Below are positions 34,155 through 43,054 of a DNA stretch of 64,000 nucleotides, piece after piece. The notes under the pieces are model-generated. The model was not told the origin of the DNA, did not search any database, and saw only the letters and a program-made list of their open reading frames with translations. Origin of the DNA: VAZQ01 sp963758945 (GTDB lineage Bacteria > Pseudomonadota > Alphaproteobacteria > Rhizobiales > Xanthobacteraceae). How positions within the stretch are numbered: the first letter of the stretch is position 1; each line of letters begins with the position of its first letter. The position numbers were made by a program, and so were the translations under genes. The DNA lies in NCBI GenBank assembly GCA_963758945.1, contig CAVWXY010000012.1:124001-188000 (forward strand), given 5' to 3'.

Positions 34155-34592
34155 TCATGCCGCCGTCGTCGCCAGCGCCGACCGGGCATCGGCACGAATC
34201 CGCTCGACCATGGACCGGAAGCCGTTCGAGCGCTGCGGGGTCAGGTGCTCGCGCAGGCCCAGGCGCTCGAACAGGGCGATGGCATCAGCCGAAAGAATAT
34301 CGCCGGCGTGCTTGCCGGAAAACATGGCGAACAAGATGGCGATGAGCCCGCGCACGATATGGGCGTCGCTGTCGCCCGAAAAGCTGAGCACGGGACCGCG
34401 CTGTCCGTCGGGGCGCACGGTGGTCGCGAGCCAGACCTGGCTGGCGCAGCCTTGTACCTTGTTCGCTTCAGTACGGTCGCGCTCGGAGAGGGGGGTTAGG
34501 TTGTTGCGGCCGAGCTCGATGACGTAGCGGTAGCGGTCGTCCCACTCCTCGAGCAGGGAAAAATTATCGATGATCTCGTCGAGCGTCGTCAT
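34155..34592 (-). CDS. sufE: SufE-family cysteine desulfuration protein
   Basis: Accepts sulfur from a cysteine desulfurase (SufS) and passes it to the Fe-S scaffold. The 145-residue product has LLEEWDDRYRYVIELGRN, the reactive cysteine Cys49 in NKVQGCASQVWL, LSFSGDSDAHIVRGLIAILF and LTPQRSNGFRSMVERI, all family blocks. The suf operon itself is not in the window, as is common in this group, where sufE stands apart. It starts at the ATG at 34592 and lies between convergent mucR and the DUF5330 gene on its own strand. Confidence 0.95.
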   Translation of the reverse strand: MTTLDEIIDNFSLLEEWDDRYRYVIELGRNNLTPLSERDRTEANKVQGCASQVWLATTVRPDGQRGPVLSFSGDSDAHIVRGLIAILFAMFSGKHAGDILSADAIALFERLGLREHLTPQRSNGFRSMVERIRADARSALATTAA

Positions 34593-34736
34593 GGGGTCGG
34601 GCGCGGCTCCGTCATGTCGTAGCGCATGGCTTATATAGGCACGGCGGCCCCCTGCGAAACTCCGTGATCCAGGAACACCTTCGGCGCGGTCGAAAGGCGG
34701 CGGCAGGCGCCACGTTCGTCGCCGGCGCGCTGCCCA

Positions 34737-35159
34737 CTAGACCGGCCGGTCGCCGCGCGCTTCCTTGCGGGGCTGCGGGCCGCGCCAAGCCGGCGCCAAA
34801 TCGGCCGGTGCAAGCGTGTGCTGCGAAGGCCGCGAAGTGGGCATTGGGACCGCGCTGCCCCTCGCGGCATTCTCCGCCGGCCCCCCGTCGTGAGCGCCGA
34901 AGTGCTCGTTGATGTATTCGTACAGCATCTTGGCCCCGGCTTGTGCCCGCTGTCCGAACGCGGCCGCCGCCTGCGACCCTACGCTGCAGGCATCGGGCTG
35001 GCGTTCGCAGAACGCTCGCATGTCGGTGACCGTTGCCGTTGCCGCCGACATCGCATCGACCGCGCTCACATTGACCTTTGGCGTAGGCTGCGATCCGCCA
35101 CTCGGCAGCAACGCCAGAATGACCGTGAGCCAGAACGCCATTCGCAGCAGGAATCGCAT
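34737..35159 (-). CDS. DUF5330 domain-containing exported protein
   Basis: A 140-residue protein starting MRFLLRMAFWLTVILALLPSGG, a signal peptide or anchor. It is followed by a short conserved helix region: VSAVDAMSAATATVTDMRAF then CERQPDACSVGSQAAAAFGQ with a cysteine pair, and RAQAGAKMLYEYI. The rest is Pro-rich and variable. This matches DUF5330, a small Rhizobiales-restricted family of unknown function. The ATG at 35159 is chosen at the hydrophobic segment; the longer frame to 35264 is unlike the family. Confidence 0.88.
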   Translation of the reverse strand: MRFLLRMAFWLTVILALLPSGGSQPTPKVNVSAVDAMSAATATVTDMRAFCERQPDACSVGSQAAAAFGQRAQAGAKMLYEYINEHFGAHDGGPAENAARGSAVPMPTSRPSQHTLAPADLAPAWRGPQPRKEARGDRPV

Positions 35160-35811
35160 GGTCTGTCCTCGAATGCCCGCGGCTGCTCTGCGCCGCATTG
35201 GCAGGGACCCTAGCGGAGAGAATTGAAGCACCGGTTCGCAGCGGACCGCAGTTTTTGCCCACATTCGACTTCAATCCATCGCGTTCTTTCGGAAAATTCG
35301 AACTAGCGGCATTTGCGTAAAATTGAACCGATCGAACTCGACGCGCCGATCATGGAGATAGGGGCGCCGGCGCGAGCAAACCGGCCCATCGCGTTCGAGC
35401 GCGCGCCCGTTTCGGCAACGGACCGTTCACCATTTCACACGAATGCACCGGCGAAATCCGGGCGTATGGGACCGTAATCGGATATGGGCGCCGCCCGCCC
35501 GTTTCCGCCTTAGCGTTCGTTTAAGCGGCCTCTGACACGATCTGCAGCGTCAAAATAAGGGGAGCGCGTCCCAAATCGTCGGGCGTGCACGCAAAAAGTG
35601 AATCTGCTCGCTCCGGTCCGAGACAATGTCGAGGCGTGGCTATTCCGGCGGGTGCCGCATCACGCGTCCGCGTGCCGGTGTGGCGCGTCCATGGGTCTTC
35701 GCCGTCCGGCGGGCTCGCCCGCACACGGCGCCCCCGGTTGCCGCTTCGCGATTGGTGTCATGGGGATGTCTTCTGGCGCGAACCATAGCTCTCAAAGTCC
35801 GGTGAACGAAA
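35160..35811. other. Long intergenic region between DUF5330 and peptidoglycan-binding genes
   Basis: About 650 bases between two divergent genes. No frame shows a recognisable family; several short frames are typical of random GC-rich DNA. The part at about 35278-35335 is relatively AT-rich (CGGAAAATTCGAAC, GTAAAATTGAACC) and may hold promoters. I see no tRNA, repeat or terminator. Confidence 0.4.
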
Positions 35812-36596
35812 GTGCGTACTCAAACCACCAGTCCAGGCCGAGGGAGAAGCGGACGGCTCGGCGCCGAGCGCCGACCGCGCCTGTTGGGCACGCTCGGATG
35901 GGACCCGAAGGATGCGGCCGGCGCTCTGCTCGTCGCGTTCGCCGTCGTCGCGGTCCTGAGCAATGTGCTGTTCATGCAATCGGGCTCGCATCCCGCGCCG
36001 ATGTTCAAAAGCGCAATGCGTCGGCAAGGCCGGCGCTGGCGAACGGCAGCGCACCGTCCGCCGTGCCGCGCCCGCGGCAGCCCGGGCCCGGACCGGCATC
36101 GGCCCAGACCGCCTTAGCGCGCACGTCGGGGGAGATCATCGGCGACATCCAGCGCGAATTGGCCCGCCGCGGCTACTACGATGGGGTGGTCGACGGCCTC
36201 TATGGTCCGCGAACGGATGGCGCGATCCGCGACTTCGAGCAGGCCGCCGGTCTCAAGCCGAGCACCGAGCCGAGCGAGGCGCTGCTGCAGGCCATCACGC
36301 GCGCGCCCGCCAAGCTGGCGAAGGGGACTACGGGCACCGCCTCTGCCGCGCATCCCTCGCCGGTCCGCAGCGACGTTGCCGTTGCGCATCCGGCCCCCTC
36401 GAAACGCATCATTGGCCTGCAACGCGCGCTCGCCGAATACGGTTACGGCCAGATCCGGGCGAGCGGGGTCATGGACGCCGATACCCGGGCCGCAATCGAG
36501 AGGTTCGAGCGCGAACGCAAGCTGCCGATCACCGGCCAAGCGTCCGACCGCCTGGTGCGCGAGCTGGCGGCGATGACCGGCCGACCGTTGGAATAG
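35812..36596 (+). pseudogene. Peptidoglycan-binding (PGB_1) membrane-anchored protein, frameshifted
   Basis: Two frames together make a typical Rhizobiales cell-wall-binding protein. The GTG at 35812 begins RTQTTSPGRGRSGR and includes RRPRLLGTLGWDPKDAAGAL followed by a membrane span (LVAFAVVAVLSNVLFMQSG), SHPAPMFK. At the AAAA run 36007-36010 the continuation is found only one frame back: KRNASARPALANGS, then two PGB_1 repeats, IGDIQRELARRGYYDGVVDG with YGPRTDGAIRDFEQAAGL, and IGLQRALAEYGYGQIRASGV with DADTRAAIERFERERKLP. It ends ITGQASDRLVRELAAMTGRP. One extra A would restore about 261 residues. As sequenced, the membrane anchor is separated from the binding domains. The cause is real mutation or a homopolymer error. 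Confidence 0.85.
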
Positions 36597-36736
36597 CCTT
36601 TCCTCGCCACGCCGCCACTACGAGAGCGGGCGCGCCGCTCACAGCGTGAGAGACGCAAGGCAGCCTCGCGTTTTGGCCGCGCACGTGGATACTGTCGTCT
36701 CCTGCCGCGCGCGGGCCTGCGAAGCGAGAACCTGGA

Positions 36737-37084
36737 ATGCGTCTCAAATCTGCGATCTGGGTCGCAGCCTATATCCGCCGCTGCGAGGTCGAAGGCGCAT
36801 TCGCCGCCGTCCGGCGGCGCGGAGCCGAAGAGGCTGGTGCCATTTTCGTCAAGCTCAATCGCCTCGACGGTACTGCGGAGCTCTTCGGCCCGGCGCCGCA
36901 GAGCGTGTTCGACGATGCGCGTCCCACGGATCGGCTGTTCAGCCGATACCTGGGCGAGCAGCCCGTTCCCGAGGCCAAGATCGAGGAACGCCTCGTGCGC
37001 GAGCTGCGCTTCGATCCCGACGCGTGGATCGTCGAGATCGAGGACCGAGCCGGGCGCCACTTCCTCGACCGGATCGTCGGCTAG
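36737..37084 (+). CDS. DUF1491 family protein
   Basis: A 115-residue soluble protein: RLKSAIWVAAYIRRCEVEGA, AVRRRGAEEAGAIFVKLNRL, TAELFGPAPQSVFD, RLFSRYLGEQPVPEAKIEER and DAWIVEIEDRAGRHFLDRIV. This is the full DUF1491 pattern, a family confined mainly to Alphaproteobacteria with unknown function. The gene lies 140 bases after the frameshifted peptidoglycan-binding gene on the same strand, an arrangement I recall in relatives, so they may be co-transcribed. Confidence 0.93.
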   Translation: MRLKSAIWVAAYIRRCEVEGAFAAVRRRGAEEAGAIFVKLNRLDGTAELFGPAPQSVFDDARPTDRLFSRYLGEQPVPEAKIEERLVRELRFDPDAWIVEIEDRAGRHFLDRIVG

Positions 37085-37246
37085 TGCCCCGATTGCGGGG
37101 GTTCGCGAACCCTCGCGGCATCCTCCGATGCGAGCGTATGAATTAGAGCGCCACTGGCAAGCTCATGATCGAGTGCGGCGTTTGCATTCGAAGTTGTGGC
37201 TACAATCGTTTGAACTTCAAACCCGCCGCACTCGAGTGCGCCGCGT

Positions 37247-38254
37247 TCAACGCTCGCCGCCGCGCGCACGCCTGTCCTGGTCGAGCTCCGGACGGCGCAA
37301 GGCTTCGGATAGCGCGTGCCGTGCGTTCTCTGCGGCCGCCCGCCAGCCGACCGGTTCGTGCTGGGCTTGGCCGGTCTGCGCCTCTTCGGCATCGCGCCAG
37401 ATCGCGATCAGGCGGCGTGCCGCATCCACGCCGATTTCTCCGTGCAACTCGGAGAGTTGATAGATGCGGTCGACCGACTGCCCGGCCCACGGATTCATGA
37501 ACAGCAACATGCGCTGCAACACGTCGACCGGCAAAGTCAGCGCCTTGGCGACGACCACCATTGGTTCGCCGAGCTCATCGTTGACGATGCGGCGCGCTTG
37601 GCCGCGCGAGACACCCAGCGCGCGCCGGAGCTCGCGTATCAGCGTCTCTGCGTTGTGCTGGAGCGCCGCCAATTCCAGGCGGCGGACGTCGGCAGGTTGC
37701 GGGGCGTAGCGCGGCCGCCATGGGATGAGCGAGGCGTAATCGAGATTGATCAGAATCAATCGGCGGTCCGATGTCCCTGCGGCATAAAACAGCTCCGATA
37801 GTTCGGAAGCCTCGGTTTTGGCGGCGTCATCGGCGACGGGCCGCGCGGCCGTCCCGGTCGCGGCTGACCGCGCCGCAATGACCTGCGCGTGGGCGCCGCC
37901 GTACTGCTCGGCGATCGCCTCCAGATCGGCGGCGGTGAGGCGTGGCGAGTGCTCGAGGATCGGGCCGGCCACCGCGATGACGTCGCGCGCCAAGCGTTTG
38001 ACGACGGCTAGGGGAGCCGATGGGTAGGCCGCAAGCCGGGTTGCCAGGGCGGCGCGCTCCGAAACGTCGGTCGCCTCGATGAGACGGAGCGCCAATTCGG
38101 TGTAGTAGTGCTCTTCTTCGGGCGTGTGCGTTGCCCGCTGCAGGTAGAGATCGGTGAGCATCCGCAGCAAAGTCGCGCGCGCGTCGATCCCGTCCCCGCA
38201 ACCGAGATCGAGCAGATCCTCAAGACCTGCGAACGCTGCCGGCGGCTTGGTCAT
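37247..38254 (-). CDS. DUF2336 domain-containing protein
   Basis: A 335-residue soluble, almost entirely helical protein. Characteristic segments are RATLLRMLTDLYLQRATHTP, EEHYYTELALRLIEATDVSE, LATRLAAYPSAPLAVVKRLA, DVIAVAGPILEHSPRLTAAD and RRLILINLDYASL. The first half is a HEAT-like repeat array with the Pro-x-x-Val-x-x-x-Leu-Ala-x-Asp pattern of DUF2336. Function is unknown, though the family occurs near regulatory and motility genes in Alphaproteobacteria. It is divergent from a small Arg-tailed protein gene. Confidence 0.9.
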   Translation of the reverse strand: MTKPPAAFAGLEDLLDLGCGDGIDARATLLRMLTDLYLQRATHTPEEEHYYTELALRLIEATDVSERAALATRLAAYPSAPLAVVKRLARDVIAVAGPILEHSPRLTAADLEAIAEQYGGAHAQVIAARSAATGTAARPVADDAAKTEASELSELFYAAGTSDRRLILINLDYASLIPWRPRYAPQPADVRRLELAALQHNAETLIRELRRALGVSRGQARRIVNDELGEPMVVVAKALTLPVDVLQRMLLFMNPWAGQSVDRIYQLSELHGEIGVDAARRLIAIWRDAEEAQTGQAQHEPVGWRAAAENARHALSEALRRPELDQDRRARGGER

Positions 38255-38394
38255 GATGACTGCGCCCTTATTGCAACACTTCGACTTTGAAATAACCTAA
38301 GAGGGGCCCGTTAGCGGACCGTTAACCTTGCATCTCTCAAATCAATCGCGCAGGAGAGTAGCGGGGATTTCGAAATCAGGGGCGGGGGAATGCA

Positions 38395-38598
38395 ATGGGC
38401 ATAGTCATCAGTTTTCCGGCGGTGGAGCGCACCGCACGGGGGTTGGGCTCGACCGCGGACAGGTCCGGGTCGGCGAGCGTCGTCATCCTTCCCGTCATCC
38501 GGATCGAGCGCTATGTCGAAGAGCCGGCCGGAAGCTGCCAGCCGGCGACGGCCCGGAGTCCGCGCCGCCGCCGCCGCCGCCGGGCGAACCGCGCCTAG
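38395..38598 (+). CDS. Small protein with a poly-arginine tail
   Basis: A 67-residue protein: MGIVISFPAVERTARGLGST, SGSASVVILPVIRIERYVEE and a C-terminal block of seven arginines (RRRRRRR) followed by ANRA. The VVISFP start, the xxVxILPVxRIER core and the Arg-rich tail resemble small hypothetical proteins that I recall in Bradyrhizobiaceae. The highly basic tail suggests nucleic-acid or membrane-phosphate binding. The start has GGGGGAAT just before it. It is divergent from the DUF2336 gene with about 140 bases between. Confidence 0.6.
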   Translation: MGIVISFPAVERTARGLGSTADRSGSASVVILPVIRIERYVEEPAGSCQPATARSPRRRRRRRANRA

Positions 38599-38634
38599 CT
38601 TGCCTTTTGCCGCCTTCGTCGCGCTCGGAGAGGT

Positions 38635-39177
38635 TTACTGCGGGCGGCACTGGGCCGCCGCGAGCGCGGCGCGCACCCCCGGCACCCATCCCGCTTCGGC
38701 CGCGAGCGCCCTGATCACGATCAGCCCGGTGCTGGTCGGGGAGGTTACGATCAGTCGATCCGCTGCCGTGATGTCCTCGTTCTCCGGCAGGTCCGCGCGC
38801 TGCGCCGCCGTCATGAGATCGAGTTCGATCACTTGGCGCCCCGCGGCGCGATCGTTGATGGCGTAATAGGCGATATCGGAGCGCGTGTAGAACGACACCG
38901 AAGTGTAGGCCTGGCTGATCGGCACGGAGAACTTCAGCGGTCCGTTGGACAGATCATAGCGGCAGATCGAGACCTCGAATGCTGGGTCCATGAACGGCAT
39001 GATTGCCTTCTCCGGCGTCGGGGTCGGCACCGGAACGACCGCGTTGACCGGGGCGAAAGCGGACACGCGGGCATAGGCATCCTGGGTTGCCATGCGGGGA
39101 AGCACGAGAACCGTCGCAAGGTGGACGATGCCCGCGAGCAGAAGCGCGCCCAAGAGCCACAGCCCCACGCGGATCAC
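38635..39177 (-). CDS. DUF1254 domain-containing membrane-anchored protein
   Basis: A 180-residue protein from a GTG at 39177 whose GTGA overlaps the stop of the upstream DUF1214 gene, so the pair is translationally coupled. One N-terminal anchor (VGLWLLGALLLAGIVHLATV) is followed by a periplasmic domain: LVLPRMATQDAYARVSAF, FEVSICRYDLSNGPLKF, AYTSVSFYTRSDIAYYAIND and ADRLIVTSPTSTGLIVIRAL. It matches the short form of DUF1254. In relatives DUF1254 and DUF1214 are often fused or adjacent; function unknown. A longer open frame upstream is rejected. Confidence 0.85.
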   Translation of the reverse strand: MIRVGLWLLGALLLAGIVHLATVLVLPRMATQDAYARVSAFAPVNAVVPVPTPTPEKAIMPFMDPAFEVSICRYDLSNGPLKFSVPISQAYTSVSFYTRSDIAYYAINDRAAGRQVIELDLMTAAQRADLPENEDITAADRLIVTSPTSTGLIVIRALAAEAGWVPGVRAALAAAQCRPQ

Positions 39178-39752
39178 GAGCACGCCCTCTTCGTAACCGC
39201 CGGCATGGGTGCGTCGCGGCCCGTGCGCGTCGCCATCCCGACCGGCGTGTCGTAGAGCCGCAAAACCAGAAGATATTTGTCCACGCCGCCGGTTGGCAGC
39301 CAGTTGCCCGGGCGCGCGCGCGGCCCCACCGTGATGTCGAAGCTGCCATCCGCATTGCGGATGATCTCCTGACTGGTGAAGCCTTGCCGTTGCGCCGTGT
39401 TGGCCACGAGGCGGCCCGCCGGATCGTACAGCGTGATCGTCCAGAACCGGGCTTGCGGGGTGACCCCGCTCACGAGCACGTCGCAACGGCCGTCGAGGGG
39501 TTGCCCGGCATCGTCGGAGCGCGCGTAGAACGCAACTCCGTCGCCCGATCCGATCGGCAGCTGGCCTGTGCGTGCGACGATTGCGCGCGCATAAGGATCG
39601 ATTCCCGGCGTGCCGTTCTGGGGCCACCCGGTCCAGGCGCCGATCGTGATGCCTTCATAGGCGGTGCCCCGCGTCAAGGCGAGCCAAGTCCCACCGAGGC
39701 CGATCGCCGCCGCCAGCGCCAGTGCCAACACCATTCCGAAAAGCAAACGCAC
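39174..39752 (-). CDS. DUF1214 domain-containing exported protein
   Basis: A 192-residue protein with an N-terminal hydrophobic segment (LLFGMVLALALAAAIGLGGT). It continues TAYEGITIGAWTGWPQNGTP, GIDPYARAIVARTGQLPIGS, GVAFYARSDDAGQPLDGRCD, RFWTITLYDPAGRLVANTAQ and the end GPRARPGNWLPTG with KYLLVLRLYDTPVG. This is the DUF1214 fold, which resembles beta-sandwich domains. The stop overlaps the start of the DUF1254 gene, so the two proteins are probably made in equal amounts and may form one complex. It lies downstream of the penicillin-binding protein gene on the same strand (63 bases). Confidence 0.9.
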   Translation of the reverse strand: MRLLFGMVLALALAAAIGLGGTWLALTRGTAYEGITIGAWTGWPQNGTPGIDPYARAIVARTGQLPIGSGDGVAFYARSDDAGQPLDGRCDVLVSGVTPQARFWTITLYDPAGRLVANTAQRQGFTSQEIIRNADGSFDITVGPRARPGNWLPTGGVDKYLLVLRLYDTPVGMATRTGRDAPMPAVTKRACS

Positions 39753-39815
39753 GTTTGGTCCGCTGCGATGGGATGCTCTCAGAGCGACCCGTGTAGCAAA
39801 AGGCGCCCGGGCGCT

Positions 39816-42143
39816 TCAATCGCCGCGGGTCTGCCCGGCCGGCTGCTGCCGGTCGGGGGTGGGCGCGCCCGGCTGCTGGTCGGAGGCGGACGCGAACGTC
39901 CCTTGACGTCGCGGCGTCGTCTCGTTCGAGGCCTTGGCCGCGTCGCCGCGGCCGGCGAGAGCCCGCGTGGCGTCATCCATCAGGCGTTCGACGCGCACCA
40001 GGGCGTCGGCGCCGCGCTTGGTGAGAACCGACGCCGCCCGGCCGGGGGGCGCGTCGGGTGCGTTATCCTTCTTGCTTTCGGCCGCGACCGCGCGTGCCGA
40101 AGCAGGTGTCTGCGGGCCGAGACCCGGGATCGGCTTGAGCTCGATCCCCTGATGCGCATAGGCCATGATCTCGTGCCAAGTCTGGGCGGGGAGCGAGCCT
40201 CCGGTCATCTGGTGCATGGTGGTGTAGTCGTCGTTGCCGAACCAGACGCCGCAGACCATGTTGCCGGTGAAGCCTACGAACCACGCGTCGCGGTAGGCGT
40301 TGGTGGTGCCGGTCTTGCCCGCGGCCTTGATGCCGTCGAGGATGGCGCGCCTGGCGGTGCCTTCCTCCACCACCTTGTTCATCATCATGTTCATGTCCAT
40401 GGCCACCTGCGGTGTCAGGACTTGCACCGGCTTCTTGCCGTCGCGGTCCCAACGCCAGATCAGCTCACCGGCGCCGGTACGCACTTCGAGCACCGCGTGC
40501 GGGGTCATCGCCTTCCCCAGATTGGGAAACATGGTGTAGCCGCCGGTATGATCGAGCACGGTCACTTCGTCGGCGCCGATCGGCATCGAGGGCGTGTCCG
40601 GCAACGGCGTGCGCAGGCCGGCCTTGCGCGCGGTCTCCCTGATCATGGCGCGGCCGATTTTAGGATTGCCTTTGCCGAGCGCAATCGACAGTTTCACCGG
40701 GATGACGTTGATGGAACGGGTGATCGCCTGGGTAAGCGTCATCGCGCCGGCATGACCGCCGCCATAATTTTTCGGGCACCAGTTGCCGATGCATACGGGC
40801 GAGTCGACGACGACCGATGTCGGCTTGAATCCATTCATCAGCGCAGTGGCGTAGACATAGGGCTTGAACGAGGAGCCAGGCTGTCGCAGCGCATCGGTCG
40901 CGCGGTTGAACTGGCTCTCGCTGTAATCGCGGCCGCCGACCATCGCGCGTACCGCGCCGTCGATGTCCATCAACACCGCCGCGCCCTGCTTGGCCTTGTA
41001 TTCGCGACCGTACTGCCGAAGCGAGTTTTCGAGCGCCTGTTCGGAGTGCTTCTGCAGGTCGACGTCGAGCGCCAGGCGCACCACGAAGACGCGCTCGTGC
41101 ACCGACTTGGGCAAGGTTTCGACCAGCTTCTTCATCTCGTCGAAGGCCCAGTCGAGATAGTAGTTGGGCGAGCGTTCATCGCGCCGGTCGACTGCCGTAG
41201 CGGGATTGCGGCGCGCACCGAAGACTTGGCCCTCGGTCATGAATCCGGCTTCGACCAGGTTGTCGAGCACGACGTTGGCGCGCGCGCGCGCCGCGGGCAG
41301 ATTGATGTGCGGGGCGAACCGCGACGGCGCCTTGAACAAGCCCGCCAGCATGGCCGCTTCGGCGAGGTTCACATCGCGCGCGGACTTGTTGAAATAATAC
41401 TGCGCGGCCGCATCGACGCCGAAGGTGCCGCCTCCGAGATAGGCGCGGTCGAGATAGAGCTTGAGAATCTCGTTCTTCGGCAGGCGCACCTCGAGCCACA
41501 AGGCCAAGAACGCCTCCTTGACCTTACGCTCGATGGTACGCTCGTTCGTGAGGAACAGGTTCTTCGCCAATTGCTGGCTGATGGAGGAGCCGCCCTGCAC
41601 GACGCCGCCGGCGCGTGCATTGGTGAGCATCGCGCGGAACAGGCCGGGGAAGTCGATACCGAAATGCTCGTAGAAGCGGCGGTCCTCAGTGGCGAGCGTC
41701 GCCTTGATCAGGTGGTCGGGGAACTGGTCGAGCGGGATCGCGTCATTGTGCCGGATGCCGCGCGAGCCGACTTCGTTGCCATAGCGGTCGAGGAACGTCA
41801 CCGCGAGTTCGGATTTCTTCAGCCAGTCGTCATCGGCGGTTTCCCGGAACGCCGGGATCGCGAGCGCCAGCATCATCAGCGCGCCGCCGGTCCCGATCGT
41901 GAGCGCCTCCGACAGCGGTTCCGCGAAATACCAACGCCGCCACCCCGTGACATGGAAGCGGTCCATGAACACGGTGAAGCGCTCATAAAGCTCGCGCGCC
42001 CAGGTCTTGGACTGATACACCCCGAAATCGATGCGCGAATCGAGATCGAGCAGGAAACGGCGCAGCCGTATGAGCCAGCTGTCCGGACCATTGGAAAAGA
42101 GGTGGCGCAAGGTTGCCTCGAGACCACGATTCGACGTCGGCAC
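39816..42143 (-). CDS. mrcA: Penicillin-binding protein 1A (bifunctional peptidoglycan synthase)
   Basis: Class A PBP that polymerises glycan strands and cross-links peptides, anchored in the inner membrane. The 775-residue protein has a cytoplasmic N-terminus of about 80 residues, one anchor at about 81-100 (LTIGTGGALMMLALAIPAF), a GT51 domain with catalytic Glu153 in TEDRRFYEHFGID and GGSSISQQLAKNLFL, and a transpeptidase domain with SxxK at Ser424-Lys427 (QPGSSFKP), SxN at 477-479 (SIN) and KTGT at 610-613. A Pro-rich tail ends it. The long N-terminus before the anchor is unusual but seen in Rhizobiales. Divergent from the YcgN-like gene. Confidence 0.96.
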   Translation of the reverse strand: MPTSNRGLEATLRHLFSNGPDSWLIRLRRFLLDLDSRIDFGVYQSKTWARELYERFTVFMDRFHVTGWRRWYFAEPLSEALTIGTGGALMMLALAIPAFRETADDDWLKKSELAVTFLDRYGNEVGSRGIRHNDAIPLDQFPDHLIKATLATEDRRFYEHFGIDFPGLFRAMLTNARAGGVVQGGSSISQQLAKNLFLTNERTIERKVKEAFLALWLEVRLPKNEILKLYLDRAYLGGGTFGVDAAAQYYFNKSARDVNLAEAAMLAGLFKAPSRFAPHINLPAARARANVVLDNLVEAGFMTEGQVFGARRNPATAVDRRDERSPNYYLDWAFDEMKKLVETLPKSVHERVFVVRLALDVDLQKHSEQALENSLRQYGREYKAKQGAAVLMDIDGAVRAMVGGRDYSESQFNRATDALRQPGSSFKPYVYATALMNGFKPTSVVVDSPVCIGNWCPKNYGGGHAGAMTLTQAITRSINVIPVKLSIALGKGNPKIGRAMIRETARKAGLRTPLPDTPSMPIGADEVTVLDHTGGYTMFPNLGKAMTPHAVLEVRTGAGELIWRWDRDGKKPVQVLTPQVAMDMNMMMNKVVEEGTARRAILDGIKAAGKTGTTNAYRDAWFVGFTGNMVCGVWFGNDDYTTMHQMTGGSLPAQTWHEIMAYAHQGIELKPIPGLGPQTPASARAVAAESKKDNAPDAPPGRAASVLTKRGADALVRVERLMDDATRALAGRGDAAKASNETTPRRQGTFASASDQQPGAPTPDRQQPAGQTRGD

Positions 42144-42323
42144 GGAGGGAGCGCCCAGCCGTCGCCAACGTTTCTATGCCGATGTTCTAGCCGATCCAAG
42201 GGTTCCAAACTATGGCGGGAATCGTCACAAGATGAATGGCTGCGGTCGGGATTGCGGCGATGATCCGGCCGGCCGGGCGGGCGCCGGACGCCGCCCTCCG
42301 CCGCGTTGCACGAGGCGCTCATA

Positions 42324-42815
42324 ATGGCTCGCGATGACGCCCCGTTTTGGCGTACTAAGTCTTTGTCGGAAATGACGAATTCTGAATGGGAGAGCCTTTG
42401 CGACGGGTGCGGGCGCTGCTGCCTCGTCAAGCTCGAAGACGCCGACAATTCCGCTCGCACCTATTTTACCGACGTCGGCTGCCGGCTGCTCGACGGCGAT
42501 ACCTGCCGCTGCCGCGACTACCCCAACCGGACCGCGAAGGTGAAGGATTGCGTGCGGCTAACTCCCAGAAACATCAATCGAATCGTCTGGTTGCCTCCGA
42601 CCTGCGCCTATCGCCTCCTGGCCGACGGCCACGACCTCTATTGGTGGCATCCACTCGTTTCCGGTGATCCTGAGACCGTGCATCAGGCCGGCATCTCGGT
42701 GCGCGGGCGCGTGGGAGCGAGCGAAGACGAGGTCAAGGACGACGAACTCGAAGACCGCATCGTGAACTGGCCGCTGCGCCTGCCGAAGGCGGCGCGCAAT
42801 CGGCCGAAGTCGTGA
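42324..42815 (+). CDS. YcgN-family cysteine cluster protein
   Basis: A 163-residue cytoplasmic protein with the cysteine cluster CDGCGRCCLVKLED, then GCRLLDGDTCRCRDYPNR, VKDCVRLTPRNINRIVWLPP and TCAYRLLADGHDLYWWHPLV. This is the YcgN/UPF0260 pattern, a probable metal-binding protein (Zn or Fe-S) of unknown role. The ATG at 42324 is preferred to the frame start at 42306. It is divergent from mrcA with 180 bases between, an arrangement common in related genomes as far as I recall. Confidence 0.93.
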   Translation: MARDDAPFWRTKSLSEMTNSEWESLCDGCGRCCLVKLEDADNSARTYFTDVGCRLLDGDTCRCRDYPNRTAKVKDCVRLTPRNINRIVWLPPTCAYRLLADGHDLYWWHPLVSGDPETVHQAGISVRGRVGASEDEVKDDELEDRIVNWPLRLPKAARNRPKS

Positions 42816-43054
42816 TCGGCGCGCGTCGGGGCGGGCGCAAATTGTTGAGCGCCCGCGGCCCCGGCGGCACGGCTCTCGGCGAGCGCCCGGACGTGCGGTC
42901 GTTGCAGGGGGCGCCGCGCCATCGAGTCGCGCCGCCGCTGCGGCATGGGGCCATCCGCCGCATAGCCCCTGCGCGAGGCGCGAGCTTGCCCTTGCTTGCG
43001 TTCCTCGCCTAGATGCCCCGCGCTCGCCGCCCCGGGCCGGCGCGAGACAGCGAC

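Noticed and set aside
39087..42263. A 1058-codon open frame on the plus strand
   Set aside because: It is the antisense of mrcA (PBP1A). The translation is rich in His, Arg and Gly-Val-Glu runs with no family feature, the usual shadow in GC-rich DNA.
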